Part shown: in pieces, positions 38,265 to 47,395 of the stretch | Position numbering within the stretch: the first letter of the stretch is position 1 | How the letters are laid out: every line of letters starts with the position of its first letter | Source: Rhodopseudomonas sp. AAP120 | GTDB taxonomy: Bacteria > Pseudomonadota > Alphaproteobacteria > Rhizobiales > Xanthobacteraceae | Length of the DNA: 64,000 bases | Direction: 5' to 3' | Assembly (NCBI RefSeq): GCF_001295845.1 | Contig: NZ_LJIC01000158.1 | Location: 50,846-114,845, forward strand | Notes under the pieces: model-generated | The model's input: only the letters and a program-made list of their open reading frames with translations | What the model was told of the DNA's origin: nothing | Database searches by the model: none | Program-made: the position numbers and the translations under genes

Positions 38265-39415
38265 GGCGTGGTGAACCTGAGTGTCTGGCCGCCGCGGGAC
38301 ATGTCGACCGGCGCGAAGCCGACGGCACTCAGCCCGCGCGCCGAGCAGTCGCCCTGCTCGCTGATTTCGAATTTGCTGTCGCGGGTGCACAGCAGCGTCG
38401 CGCCGCCCCAGTTCAGCGCCTTGCCCTTGATCAGGATCGGGCGGGCATTGTCGTCGACCGCTTCGGCGAAACTGAACACGCGCTTCGGCTGCGCGGAGAG
38501 GTCGGGGCGCAGGCATTTGCCGGGCTCGACCCGGTACCAGCCACGGCTGGTGATGGTCTTGCCGTCGTCCTCGGCGACTGCCGCCATCAGCCGGCTCTTG
38601 GTGTCGTTGCACCAGGTCAGCCCGGTGGCGGACGGCGACTCCACCGCCTTGATCAGCGTGTCGAAGAAATCCGGTGCATTGGCGGCGTCGGATTTGAGGC
38701 CGCTCTTGCGCAAAAAGGTCGAAAGGGCCGCCTGCGTCTTCGGGCCGTCGACGCCGTCGATCGGCGTGGTGTCGTAGCCGGCGATGCCGAGCAGGCGCTG
38801 AATGCCGGCGAGCCGCGCCTGCTCGTCGTCATATTCGCTGTCCTCGGCCAGATACGCGACGAGGTCGCCGTCGTCGTTCGGCTTCGGTCTGATCTCGGTG
38901 AAGGCGGCGAGCGTCTGGCTGCCGCGGCACTGCCGCGCGGCGGCGATGACGAAATTGTCGGAGGCGATGCACAGCCGGTCGGTGCCGTTCTGCGGAATCG
39001 GCGAGGCTCCATACAGCGCCAGCGCGCGGGCGTTCAGCATGATGCGGTCGGCGGTGAGTGCGCCCTGCAGCACGACGCGGCATTGCGCCGGATCGATCCT
39101 GAACCAGCCGCGCGTCGCCGTGCTGGCCTTGTCGTCGATCCCGATCGCCGCCTCGATCACGTAGCTCATGCGATTGCACAGCTTGAGATCGGCGCGGGCG
39201 GCGGTGGCGAGGGTGAGTAGTGGGAGTAGAGTTGCGACGAAAAGCCAGGCGTGCCCCGGATGCAGCGCAGCGCGCCGCCCTTCGCGGCGTGGTGCGCTGC
39301 TGATCCGGGGCTCCGGTTTGTGGGGCTGGGCCGAACCGGGGTCCCGGGTCTGCGGGGCAGCACTTCGTGCTGCGCCGCGCCCGGGACACGAACTGGTGGC
39401 CGTTGTGCCCGCCAT
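38261..39415 (-). CDS. Exported DUF1036 protein with repeat-derived N-terminal extension
   Basis: A 384-residue protein if it starts at the ATG 39415, which overlaps the argB stop as TGATG. Two DUF1036 units are visible (LKLCNRMSYVIEAAIGIDDK and GLTWCNDTKSRLMAAVAEDD), with a peptidoglycan-binding-like helix region between (LLGIAGYDTTPIDGVDGPKT). A signal-peptide-like core (WLFVATLLPLLTLATAARAD) begins only at about residue 57. The preceding residues, rich in P, R, S and A, are encoded by a palindromic intergenic repeat (39251-39389) read in frame. No ATG, GTG or TTG lies between the repeat and the signal peptide. The true start is therefore uncertain. Confidence 0.75.
   Translation of the reverse strand: MAGTTATSSCPGRGAARSAAPQTRDPGSAQPHKPEPRISSAPRREGRRAALHPGHAWLFVATLLPLLTLATAARADLKLCNRMSYVIEAAIGIDDKASTATRGWFRIDPAQCRVVLQGALTADRIMLNARALALYGASPIPQNGTDRLCIASDNFVIAAARQCRGSQTLAAFTEIRPKPNDDGDLVAYLAEDSEYDDEQARLAGIQRLLGIAGYDTTPIDGVDGPKTQAALSTFLRKSGLKSDAANAPDFFDTLIKAVESPSATGLTWCNDTKSRLMAAVAEDDGKTITSRGWYRVEPGKCLRPDLSAQPKRVFSFAEAVDDNARPILIKGKALNWGGATLLCTRDSKFEISEQGDCSARGLSAVGFAPVDMSRGGQTLRFTTP
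39251..39389. repeat. Palindromic repeat (GTGCCCCGGA family, copy 2) inside a coding frame
   Basis: GTGCCCCGGATGCAGCGCAG on one side and CGCGCCCGGGACAC on the other, with the inner GATCCGGGGCTCCGG and CCGGGGTCCCGG, match the element at 4999-5157. Here it lies between the ATG that overlaps argB and the signal peptide of the DUF1036 protein, and its reading frame is open throughout. Confidence 0.75.
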
Positions 39416-40308
39416 CACTTGTGGATCAGCGTGCCGGTGCCCTGGTTGGTGAACAGTTCGAGCAGCACGGCGTGCGGAACCTTGCCGTCGAGGATGACGA
39501 CGCCTTCGACGCCCTGTTCGAGCGCGTAGATGCAGGTCTCGACCTTGGGGATCATGCCGCCCGAGATGGTGCCGTCGGCAATCAGCTTGCGGGCGTCCTT
39601 GATCGACAGTTCGGGGATCAGCTTCTTGTTTTGGTCGAGCACGCCCGGCACGTCGGTCAGCAACAGCAGCCGCTTGGCCCGCAGCGCGCCGGCGACGGCG
39701 CCTGCGAAGGTGTCGGCGTTGACGTTGAAGGTCTGGCCGTCGCCGGAGCTCGCCAGCGGCGCCAGCACCGGGATCAGCTCGTGGCCGATCAGCTGGTTGA
39801 GCAGCGTCAGGTCGACCTTTTCGGGTTCGCCGACGAAGCCGAGGTCGATCACTTCCTCGATGCGCGAATCCGGATCGACCATGGTGCGGGTCGCCTTGGT
39901 GGCGGTGACCATGTTGCCGTCCTTGCCGCACAGGCCGACCGCCTTGCCGCCGGCCTCGTTGATGTAGCCGACCAGCTGCTTGTTGATCGAACCGGCCAGC
40001 ACCATCTCGACGATCTCGATGGTGGCGCCGTCGGTGATGCGCAGGCCGGCGGCGAATTCGGACTTGATGCCGAGTCGCTTCAGCATGGTGGCGATCTGCG
40101 GTCCGCCGCCGTGCACCACCACCGGGTTCACCGCGGTCTGTTCGAGCAGCACGATATCGCGCGCGAACGCCCTCGCGGTATCCTCGGCGCCCATGGCATG
40201 GCCGCCGTACTTGATGACGATGGTTTCCTCGTCGTAGCGCTGCATATGCGGCAGCGCTTCGGACAAGATCCGGGCCTGTTCGAGCGGGCTGATGACGGCG
40301 TCGGTCAT
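39415..40308 (-). CDS. argB: Acetylglutamate kinase
   Basis: A 297-residue amino-acid kinase for the second step of arginine synthesis. [12 protein letters not shown] near residue 34, [18 protein letters not shown] near residue 62 and a nucleotide-binding end ([20 protein letters not shown]) are typical. The length with an N-terminal helix fits the arginine-inhibited hexameric class. It is followed by the DUF1036 gene with a one-base overlap. Confidence 0.95.
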   Translation of the reverse strand: MTDAVISPLEQARILSEALPHMQRYDEETIVIKYGGHAMGAEDTARAFARDIVLLEQTAVNPVVVHGGGPQIATMLKRLGIKSEFAAGLRITDGATIEIVEMVLAGSINKQLVGYINEAGGKAVGLCGKDGNMVTATKATRTMVDPDSRIEEVIDLGFVGEPEKVDLTLLNQLIGHELIPVLAPLASSGDGQTFNVNADTFAGAVAGALRAKRLLLLTDVPGVLDQNKKLIPELSIKDARKLIADGTISGGMIPKVETCIYALEQGVEGVVILDGKVPHAVLLELFTNQGTGTLIHK

Positions 40309-40428
40309 TGAGCGGGACTCTCGCGATGGTTCTGGGCGGGCTGATTCTGAGACTGGGAGGCGCGACGCACCGCTAGCATTTCGGCGCGGCCGATCCTAGA
40401 GCGGACCTATGCGCGCCGCGCTGCCGCC

Positions 40429-40800
40429 TCAGCGGCGCGGCGCCAGTGCCCCGGCGAGTCCCAGCAGCAGCCAGCTTGCGATCAGCAGCGTGCCGCCGGT
40501 CGGAGCGGCCATCGGGAACAGGCCATGGCCGGCGAACTGGCGGAGCGTCAGGTCGCCGGCGAACAGCGCGGTGCCTACAACCAGGCCGAACGTCGCGGCG
40601 AGGCCGGCAATGCGGTGGACCAGCCCGCGTTCGGCCAGCAAAGTCGCCGCCAGCACGGCGCTGGCATGAAACAGCAGCATCGACGAGGCCGGGCCGAGCC
40701 GGCCGGCATCCGGCACATGTGCGGCGGCGGCCGCCAGCGCCACGCCGGCGGCGCCGAACAGGCCGGCGATCACGATCAGCACGCGGGTCAGCCCGGTCAT
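40429..40800 (-). CDS. DUF423 family membrane protein
   Basis: A 123-residue protein with four hydrophobic segments. LIVIAGLFGAAGVALAAAAA at the start, FHASAVLAATLLAE in the middle and MAAPTGGTLLIASWLLLGLA near the end match DUF423 (YgdD-like). The ATG at 40800 touches the engB stop, so both are likely co-transcribed. Role unknown. Confidence 0.88.
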   Translation of the reverse strand: MTGLTRVLIVIAGLFGAAGVALAAAAAHVPDAGRLGPASSMLLFHASAVLAATLLAERGLVHRIAGLAATFGLVVGTALFAGDLTLRQFAGHGLFPMAAPTGGTLLIASWLLLGLAGALAPRR

Positions 40801-41450
40801 CAGCGGCGCTCGTCGAGCAGGCGGATCATCGCGGCACGCAGCTCCGGCATGCCGGCACCGGTGCGCGACGAGGTCGCGAGCACTTCGGGGAAGGCGGCCG
40901 GATGCTTGGCCAGCGCCGCCTGGGTGTCGGCGACGCGCTGGGCGAGTTCGGCGGCCTTGATCTGGTCGGCCTTGGTCAGCACGATCTGGTAGCTCACCGC
41001 GGATTTATCCAGCGTCTTCAGGATGTCGAGATCGACGTCCTTGAGGCCGTGGCGGCCGTCGATCAGCACATAGACCCGGGCCAGCGTGGCGCGGCCCTGC
41101 AGGAATTTGTGAATCAGCGTGGTCCACGACGCCACCTTGGCCTTGGAAGCGGCCGCATAGCCGTAGCCCGGCATGTCGACGAGGCGCAGCCCGGCATTGG
41201 GTGGGCCTTCGAAGAAGATCAGCTCCTGGGTCCGCCCCGGCGTGTGCGAGGTGCGGGCCAGCGCGTTGCGGCCGGTGAGGGCGTTGATCAGGCTCGACTT
41301 GCCGACATTGGAGCGGCCCGCGAAGGCGACCTCGACGCTGTCCATCGGGGGCAGGGTTTCGATCGACGGCGACGCCCAGATGAAGTGCCAGTCGCCCGCA
41401 AACATCTTGCGGCCGCGTTCGATCAGGTCGGGATCGAGGGTGTCGGTCAT
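40800..41450 (-). CDS. engB: Ribosome biogenesis GTPase EngB (YihA/YsxC)
   Basis: A 216-residue GTPase needed for large-subunit assembly. The P-loop GRSNVGKSSL is at residues 45-54, the G2/G3 region reads TPGRTQELIFF and LVDMPGYGYA, and the G4 motif is TKADQ. This is the standard neighbour of yidC in alphaproteobacteria. The last base of its stop is shared with the DUF423 start. Confidence 0.95.
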   Translation of the reverse strand: MTDTLDPDLIERGRKMFAGDWHFIWASPSIETLPPMDSVEVAFAGRSNVGKSSLINALTGRNALARTSHTPGRTQELIFFEGPPNAGLRLVDMPGYGYAAASKAKVASWTTLIHKFLQGRATLARVYVLIDGRHGLKDVDLDILKTLDKSAVSYQIVLTKADQIKAAELAQRVADTQAALAKHPAAFPEVLATSSRTGAGMPELRAAMIRLLDERR

Positions 41451-41495
41451 GCGGCTTCGCTCTGATTCGGTCGGATGATGCTACGCCCAAAAACG

Positions 41496-41524
41496 TGGAT
41501 GGCCGGGACGAGCCCGGCCATGAC
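41496..41524. repeat. Single-arm palindrome (GGCCGGGACGAGCCCGGCC)
   Basis: One hairpin arm, GGATGGCCGGGACGAGCCCG followed by GCCATGAC, of the same general type as the paired GGGTCAAGCCC elements. It lies between yidC and engB, and no partner arm was found nearby. Confidence 0.65.
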
Positions 41525-41557
41525 GTGGTGTTGCTGAGCTGTCGGACACGCGGCGAC

Positions 41558-43450
41558 CTAAGCGGTCTTCTTCTTCTTGCTGAACGACGATTTCAGGTTG
41601 TCGAACAGCTCCACCTTGACGCCGTTGCGCCGCATGATGAAGGCCTGCTGGGCCACCGAGAGCGTGTTGTTCCAGGCCCAGTAGATCACCAGACCGGCCG
41701 GGAAGTGCGCCAGCATGAAGGTGAAGATCACCGGCATCCAGGCGAAGATCATCTGCTGGGTCGGATCCGGCGGCTGCGGATTGAGCTTCATCTGGAACCA
41801 CATGGTGAAGCCCATCACCAGCGGCCAAGCGCCGAGCACCAGATAGTGGCCGAGCACCGGGATCGAGGTCGGATCGAACGGGATCAGGCCGAAGAGATTG
41901 AACAGGTTGGTCGGGTCCGCCGCCGACAGGTCCTGGATCCATCCGAAGAACGGCGCGTGCCGCATCTCGATGGTGACGAACAGCACCTTGTACAGCGAGA
42001 AGAACACCGGGATCTGCAGCAGCACGGGAAGACAGCCGGCGACCGGATTGATCTTCTCCTTGCGGTAGATCTCCATCATCTCCTGCTGCTGCTTCATCTT
42101 GTCGTCCGGATGACGCTCCTTCAGCGCAGCGAGCTGCGGCTGGATCGCCTTCATCTTCGCCATCGAGGCGTAGGACTTGTTGGCGAGCGGCAGGAAGATC
42201 AGCTTGACCAGCACCGTCACCAGCAGAATGGCGACGCCGAAATTTCCGACCAGATGGAAGAAGAAGTCGAGCGCCAGGAACATCGGCTTGGTGATGAAGT
42301 AGAACCAGCCCCAGTCGATCAGCAGGTCGAAATGATTGAGCCCGAGCTGCTGGTTGTAGCCGCCGAGCCCGGCCAGTGGGAAATTGAGGCCGACGACGCG
42401 GGCTTCCTTGGCGCCGGCGAACAGCCGCGCGGTGGCAGTCGCGGTGCCGCCGATCGGAACCGTCTTGGCGTCTTCAAGGTAGTCGGTCTGGTAGGTGCGG
42501 GTGGCGCCGACCTGGTTCGACGAGAAGCGGGCCTGCAGCTGCGCGTTGGTTTCCGGGAGCAGCGCGGAGGCCCAGTACTTGTCGGTGATGCCGAGCCAGC
42601 CATTGGTGACGTTCTTGAAGTCCACCACCTTGGCTTCGTCTATCTTGGCGTAGGTCTTTTCCTGGAGGCCCTGGTCGCCGAGATAGCCGATCAGGCCTTC
42701 GTGCAGGATGTAGTAGCCCTCGACATGCGGCGTGCCGTGGCGCGAGATCAGCGCGAACGGATACAGCGTCACCGCGGCGCCGCCGGTGTTGGTGACGTCG
42801 TCCTTCACGGTGAACAGATAGCGGTCGTCCACCGCGATCTGGCGGCGGAACGTCAGGCCCTCGCCATTGTCCCACTTCAGCGTCACCGGGCTCGACGGCG
42901 TCAGCGCGCCGGAGCCTTCCTGCTCCCAGACCGTGGTCTGGTTGGGCAGCTTCACGTTCGAACCGGCGGCGCCGACCCAGCCGAACTCGGCGTAATAGGG
43001 ATTGGCGCTGCCCGACGGCGAGAACAGATGGATCGGGGGCGACTTCGGATCGACGGTTTCGCGGAACTGGTTCAGCGAGAGATCGTCGATGCGGGCGCCC
43101 TTCAGCGACAGCGAGCCGGACAGGCGCGGCGTTTCGACCTTGATGCGCGGTGCCGCCGCGATGGCGGCGTCACGGCTCAGCGCCGGGGCATTGGCGGCCG
43201 GCGCATTGGTGGCGCCCGGCGCGGTGGGGGCTCCCGGCACAGCCGGCGCTTCTGGCGCGCCCGGCGTGGTCGCGGCGGGCGGCGTCTGCGTTTGCGCCTG
43301 CTGCTGCTTGGCGGCGGCTTCCTGCTGCTGCTGCGCCTGCTGGGCGGCGCGCTGCTTTTCCATCTGCGGGATGTTGAAGAAGTACTGCCAGCCGAGCAAC
43401 ACGAGGCCCGACAGGATGACGGCGAGGATGGTGTTGCGATTGTCGCTCAT
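41558..43450 (-). CDS. yidC: Membrane protein insertase YidC
   Basis: A 630-residue inner-membrane insertase. It has an N-terminal helix (residues 7-22), an alanine/proline/glutamine-rich linker (about 28-105), the large periplasmic domain (about 110-370), and the conserved C-terminal five-helix core with GNFGVAILLVTVLVKLIFLP, NPVAGCLPVLLQIPVFFSLY and PAGLVIYWAWNNTLSVAQQ. It ends with a lysine-rich tail. It lies between engB and rnpA, as usual. Confidence 0.96.
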   Translation of the reverse strand: MSDNRNTILAVILSGLVLLGWQYFFNIPQMEKQRAAQQAQQQQEAAAKQQQAQTQTPPAATTPGAPEAPAVPGAPTAPGATNAPAANAPALSRDAAIAAAPRIKVETPRLSGSLSLKGARIDDLSLNQFRETVDPKSPPIHLFSPSGSANPYYAEFGWVGAAGSNVKLPNQTTVWEQEGSGALTPSSPVTLKWDNGEGLTFRRQIAVDDRYLFTVKDDVTNTGGAAVTLYPFALISRHGTPHVEGYYILHEGLIGYLGDQGLQEKTYAKIDEAKVVDFKNVTNGWLGITDKYWASALLPETNAQLQARFSSNQVGATRTYQTDYLEDAKTVPIGGTATATARLFAGAKEARVVGLNFPLAGLGGYNQQLGLNHFDLLIDWGWFYFITKPMFLALDFFFHLVGNFGVAILLVTVLVKLIFLPLANKSYASMAKMKAIQPQLAALKERHPDDKMKQQQEMMEIYRKEKINPVAGCLPVLLQIPVFFSLYKVLFVTIEMRHAPFFGWIQDLSAADPTNLFNLFGLIPFDPTSIPVLGHYLVLGAWPLVMGFTMWFQMKLNPQPPDPTQQMIFAWMPVIFTFMLAHFPAGLVIYWAWNNTLSVAQQAFIMRRNGVKVELFDNLKSSFSKKKKTA

Positions 43451-43466
43451 CGGCTCAGGTCTCGCT

Positions 43467-43808
43467 TCAATCCGGTTTCAACGACCGCCGCGCAATGCGG
43501 TCGAGCGCGGAGCGGAGATCGCCGAGCATGACAGCAAAGTCGCGGCTCAGCGCCGCGCGGCGGCCGACCAGCACATAATCGCTGTTCGGCATCATGGAGC
43601 TGCGGTCCGTGCGCTTCACCACTTCGCGCAATCTGCGTCGAATGCGGTTACGCTCGGTCGCGGTGCCAATCTTTTTGGTCACCGTATAGCCGACGCGGAT
43701 CGGACCATCGTCGTCGCGGCGTCGGCTTTGCAAGACGAAGGCGGGCCCGCTGATCCGCGGCCCGTTGGCAACGGCGATAAAGTCCGCCCGTTGCCGTAAC
43801 CGGTCCAC
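43467..43808 (-). CDS. rnpA: Ribonuclease P protein component
   Basis: A 113-residue basic protein that assists RNase P RNA. The RNR motif appears as KIGTATERNRIRRRLREVVK, and RADFIAVANG and RVGYTVTKK are typical. The GTG at 43808 (then DRLRQRADF) is chosen because it starts just after the rpmH stop; the frame remains open upstream through rpmH in another frame. Confidence 0.93.
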   Translation of the reverse strand: MDRLRQRADFIAVANGPRISGPAFVLQSRRRDDDGPIRVGYTVTKKIGTATERNRIRRRLREVVKRTDRSSMMPNSDYVLVGRRAALSRDFAVMLGDLRSALDRIARRSLKPD

Positions 43809-43831
43809 GATCTGATCTCGGGAGGACCCGC

Positions 43832-43966
43832 TCAGGCGCTCAGACGCTTGCGTCCGCGAGCGCGGCGCGCGGCCAGCACTTTGCGGCCACCGGTGGTGGC
43901 GAGACGGGCGCGAAAGCCGTGGCGGCGCTTGCGCACCAGTTTGCTGGGTTGATAAGTCCGCTTCAC
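43832..43966 (-). CDS. rpmH: 50S ribosomal protein L34
   Basis: A 44-residue protein with the complete L34 sequence: it starts [20 protein letters not shown] and ends [12 protein letters not shown]. The start codon is GTG at 43966, preceded by GGAGAACTT as ribosome site. It is followed by rnpA after 23 bases, the near-universal rpmH-rnpA-yidC order. Confidence 0.97.
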   Translation of the reverse strand: MKRTYQPSKLVRKRRHGFRARLATTGGRKVLAARRARGRKRLSA

Positions 43967-44291
43967 GGCAAGTTCTCCGCTGGCCCGGTAAGTGCTTCAG
44001 AAGGTTGAGATAAGCCCGACAATGGGGCTCACGGATGAGCCGACCGCAGCCCATAATGAACCGCCCCGGGCGAGCCGGGCCATCGCGGACAGTTGGCGCG
44101 GCTTATACGGGAGCGACCTGTTCTCGTCAATTGCGCCGGATCGCGCTTTTGCCGCATCTGGAGCAGCGGGGGCGGACCGGGCGTTTTGAAACGCCGCGCT
44201 GCCCAAGGCGTAGATGATCGAACGGTAATTTGACCTGACGCGCACGCAGGCGCATCTTGACTTATATCATTTGTGCGCGATCGGCACGACG
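43967..44291. other. Divergent intergenic region between rpmH and the histidine kinase gene
   Basis: 325 bases without a convincing gene. The rpmH promoter must lie here. A comparatively AT-rich patch at 44246-44275 (CTTGACTTATATCATTTGTG) contains TTGACT and TATCAT spaced too closely for a standard sigma-70 promoter, so none is called. No repeat family member was seen. Confidence 0.4.
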
Positions 44292-45797
44292 ATGGAGGCG
44301 GCGGCAGCAGTGCAGCCAGCGGACCAAAAGCCTGAGACGCATGCCTGGCGGCGTGGCCTGGAGCCGAAGATCGGCTTGTCGGGAAAATTGCTGCTGCTCA
44401 CGATTCCGCTGATCCTGATCGCCGAAATCCTGATCTATGTGCCGTCGATCGCCAATTTTCGCCTGAACCGGCTCAACGACCGCCTGGCCGCCGCCAATAC
44501 CGCGGCGCTGGTGCTGGACGCCTCGCCGTCCGGCATGGTGCCGGATACGCTGGCCCGCCAGGTGCTGGACAGCATCGACGCCCGCGCGGTGGCGATCAAG
44601 ATGGGCCAGCAGCGCCGGCTGCTCGCCAGTTCCAACCTGCCCACCACGGTCGACCATGTGGTCGACATGCGCAACGTCACGCCGTGGGGCGCGATCATCG
44701 ACGCCTTCGTGGTGATGCTGGAGAGCGGCAACCAGACCATCCGGGTGATGGGCCCGGCCGAGGGCAATGCCCAGTTCATCGAGGTGGTGATCGACGAGGC
44801 TCCGCTGCGGGTGGCGATGTACCGGTTCTCCAGCAATCTGCTGCTGGTGTCGCTGACCATCACCAGCCTGACCACCGCGCTGATCTATCTGGCGCTGCAT
44901 TTCCTGTTCGTCCGGCCGATGCGGCGGCTGACCGCCAACATGGTCAACTTCCGCCGCGATCCGGAAAGCCCGGCTTCGATCGTGATTCCCGGCCCGCGCG
45001 GCGACGAGATCGGCCTCGCCGAGCGCGAACTGTCCGACATGCAGCGCGATCTGGTGTCGATGCTGCATCAGAAGAGCCGCCTCGCCGCGCTCGGGCTCGC
45101 GGTCTCCAAGATCAACCACGATCTGCGCAACCTGCTGGCGTCGTCGCAGCTGCTGTCCGACCAGCTGTCCAGCGTGCCCGACCCGCGGGTGCAGCGCTTT
45201 GCGCCGAAGCTGGTGCGCTCGCTCGAGCGCGCGATCGCGTTCTGCCAGTCGACCCTGTCCTACGGTCGCGCCCAGGAGGCCGCGCCGGACCGCCGCATGA
45301 TCCTGATCGAGCCGGTGGTGAGCGAGGTCCGCGAAACCGCCGGCCTCGCCGCCGATGGCGGCGTCAGTTCGATCACCTGGGTGACGGCGATCGAGCGCGG
45401 GCTGACGATGGACGCCGATCCCGACCAGCTGTTCCGGGTGCTGCTCAATCTGGTGCGCAACGCCGCGCAAGCGCTGGAGAGCCAGCCGCGCAGCGACGCG
45501 GCGTTGCAGCAGATCCGGATCACCGGCCGCCGCGAGGGATCGGTAACCATCCTGGAAGTCTCCGACACCGGCCCCGGCGTGCCGCAGAAGGCGCGCGACC
45601 ATCTGTTCGAGGCGTTCCACGGCTCGGTGCGGGCCGGCGGCTCCGGCCTTGGCCTCGCCATCGCGGCCGAACTGGTCCGCGCTCATGGCGGTGAGATCAA
45701 TCTGGTCGAGGGCACGCTCGGCGCCACCTTCCGGATCTCGATCCCGGACCGCCCTGTCGATTTGCACAGCCTGCGCCACGAACGCGCCCGCGCCTGA
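44292..45797 (+). CDS. Membrane sensor histidine kinase (orphan)
   Basis: A 501-residue kinase. The first membrane helix is LLLLTIPLILIAEILIYVPS, then comes a periplasmic domain of about 130 residues, a second helix at LLLVSLTITSLTTALIYLAL, a HAMP-like linker and the phospho-acceptor region KINHDLRNLLASSQLLSDQL. The ATP-binding domain has the N-box VLLNLVRNAAQAL and the glycine boxes SDTGPGVP and GGSGLGLAIAAEL. No response regulator lies beside it. The ATG at 44292 is preferred to the GTG seven codons earlier. The signal is unknown. Confidence 0.87.
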   Translation: MEAAAAVQPADQKPETHAWRRGLEPKIGLSGKLLLLTIPLILIAEILIYVPSIANFRLNRLNDRLAAANTAALVLDASPSGMVPDTLARQVLDSIDARAVAIKMGQQRRLLASSNLPTTVDHVVDMRNVTPWGAIIDAFVVMLESGNQTIRVMGPAEGNAQFIEVVIDEAPLRVAMYRFSSNLLLVSLTITSLTTALIYLALHFLFVRPMRRLTANMVNFRRDPESPASIVIPGPRGDEIGLAERELSDMQRDLVSMLHQKSRLAALGLAVSKINHDLRNLLASSQLLSDQLSSVPDPRVQRFAPKLVRSLERAIAFCQSTLSYGRAQEAAPDRRMILIEPVVSEVRETAGLAADGGVSSITWVTAIERGLTMDADPDQLFRVLLNLVRNAAQALESQPRSDAALQQIRITGRREGSVTILEVSDTGPGVPQKARDHLFEAFHGSVRAGGSGLGLAIAAELVRAHGGEINLVEGTLGATFRISIPDRPVDLHSLRHERARA

Positions 45798-46015
45798 TCG
45801 GCGCGCCCGCTTGCCTGCTTCGCGCCGTCCTGGGGCCCCGCCCGCCGTGCCACCTCTGGCCGGCGCTCTCCGGCGAGATGAAAAATGGGTGACAAAAAGA
45901 GCCATCCCGGCGCTTGCCAAGCCGGAGCGGAGCCGCTAGCTATGGCGGCCTTCGCAGCGGACACCGCTGCGGATCGCCGGCGGCTCCGGGTTCACCCTGC
46001 GAGACCGCGGCAAAC

Positions 46016-46092
46016 GCGCCCGTAGCTCAGCTGGATAGAGCACCAGACTACGAATCTGGGGGTCAGAGGTTCGAATCCTTTCGGGCGCGCCA
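46016..46092 (+). tRNA. tRNA-Arg (anticodon ACG)
   Basis: A full cloverleaf can be drawn: acceptor GCGCCCG (46016-46022) with CGGGCGC (46082-46088), D-arm GCTC...GAGC, anticodon stem CCAGA/TCTGG with loop CTACGAA (anticodon ACG), T-arm with GGTTCGAATCC, and an encoded CCA at 46090-46092. The length is 77. The inosine-modified ACG reads CGU, CGC and CGA. Accessory-looking DNA begins soon after it. Confidence 0.97.
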
Positions 46093-46219
46093 TTTTGCCA
46101 CGATTCAGAACAAAACGCGCGAACGCGAGGGCTCGGGCTTGCCGGCACCGTTCGCTTACAGGCTAGCGTTCCTTTTGGAAGTATCTCGGCGAAGCCGCTC
46201 TCACGGTTTTCGCCCGAAG

Positions 46220-47395
46220 TGCTGACAAGAGATCACGCACCGATCCGACGAAGCCGGCATGGCTGGTGTCGTGCAACGGGGCGTAGCTGTCGGCTCGAGC
46301 GAGCGGCGGTGCCAGAACGCGTACAGCGCGGGAGGAACAGCAGCGTCAATGCCGTCGCCACCAGCAGCCCTCCCATGATCGCGACCGCCATCGGTCCCCA
46401 GAAGCTCGATCGGCTCAGCGGAATCATCGCCAGGACGGCGGTGAGCGCGGTCAACACCACCGGACGGGCGCGGCGGACCGTGGCGTCGATGATCGCCTCG
46501 CCGCGCGGGTGGCCTGCAGCGACGTCCTGCTCGATCTGATCGACCAGGATCACCGCGTTGCGGATGATCATGCCGGCGAGCGCGATCAGGCCGAGCAGAG
46601 CGACGAAGCCGAACGGCTTTCCCGACACCAGCAGACCGGCGGCGGCGCCAATCAGCCCGAGCGGCGCCATCAGCAGAACGATCAGAAGCCGGGAGAAGCT
46701 CTGCAACTCGATCATCAGCACCACCAGCATGACGATCAGCATCGCCGGCATCACCGCGACCAGCGCGCCGTTGGCCTTGCCGGAATCCTCGATCCGCGCC
46801 GCCGAGTTCGATTCGGCTGTCCTTGGTGACGACGACGAGTTCGCCATAGGCCTCGTTGGGCAGTTCGGGATTGACGTTCAGGAGGAAGCGCGGCGGCCCC
46901 TTGCCGACATAGGTGCTTCAGGTCACGACGTCGTCGTCGCCTTTCACCAGCGCCTCGGCCTGCTGCGCGATCGCAAGGGTGGTCTCGATCGCGCTGCCGC
47001 CCGGCAGACGCAGCTCGACGAACAGTTCAGTGCGGTCCGAGGTCGGGAAGAATTGCTGCTGGATCTGGCCGAATCCGGCCAGTGACACTGCGAAGGCCGT
47101 GATCGTCACGCCGATCACCGTGAGCCGATGACGGACGCACCAACTCACTAACTTGCGAAACCAGCGATACACCGGCTTGTCGTAGATCGACGGCGCTGAA
47201 CCGCCGTGGGGAGGGCGCGCCGGCAGCAATTGGAAGCCGAGATAGGGCGTCAGCAACACGGCGACCAGCCACGACGCCAGAAGCGCGATGCCGACCACCC
47301 AGAAGATGCTGCCGGCGTATTCGCCGGTGCCGCTGGACGCCATGCCGACCGGAAGGAAAGCGGACGAGGCCGTGCTGCGGCCTAGTGGCCCGTGG
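46220..47395 (-). pseudogene. Remnant of an RND efflux pump inner-membrane gene
   Basis: Reading on the minus strand, FLPVGMASSGTGEYAGSIFW and ASWLVAVLLTPYLGFQLLP match the middle of AcrB/MdtC-type pumps. The frame stops at a TGA (46918-46920), probably a former tryptophan codon, yet continues in frame with TYVGKGPPRFLLNVNPELPN. An internal stretch is then missing and the frame changes before EDSGKANGALVAVMPAMLIV and IALAGMIIRNAVILVDQIEQ. Another one-base shift occurs at FLP near 46327. The N-terminal half is absent: homology breaks off near 47370, a few bases from the end of the hydrolase gene. Clearly non-functional. Confidence 0.88.

Noticed and set aside
43809..44054. N-terminal extension of RnpA through the rpmH region
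   Set aside because: It reads rpmH in the wrong frame; rpmH itself is complete there and RnpA has a normal length from the GTG at 43808.
46233..46847. Intact small membrane protein
   Set aside because: It is the C-terminal part of an RND pump gene with frame changes at both ends, so it is treated as part of a pseudogene.
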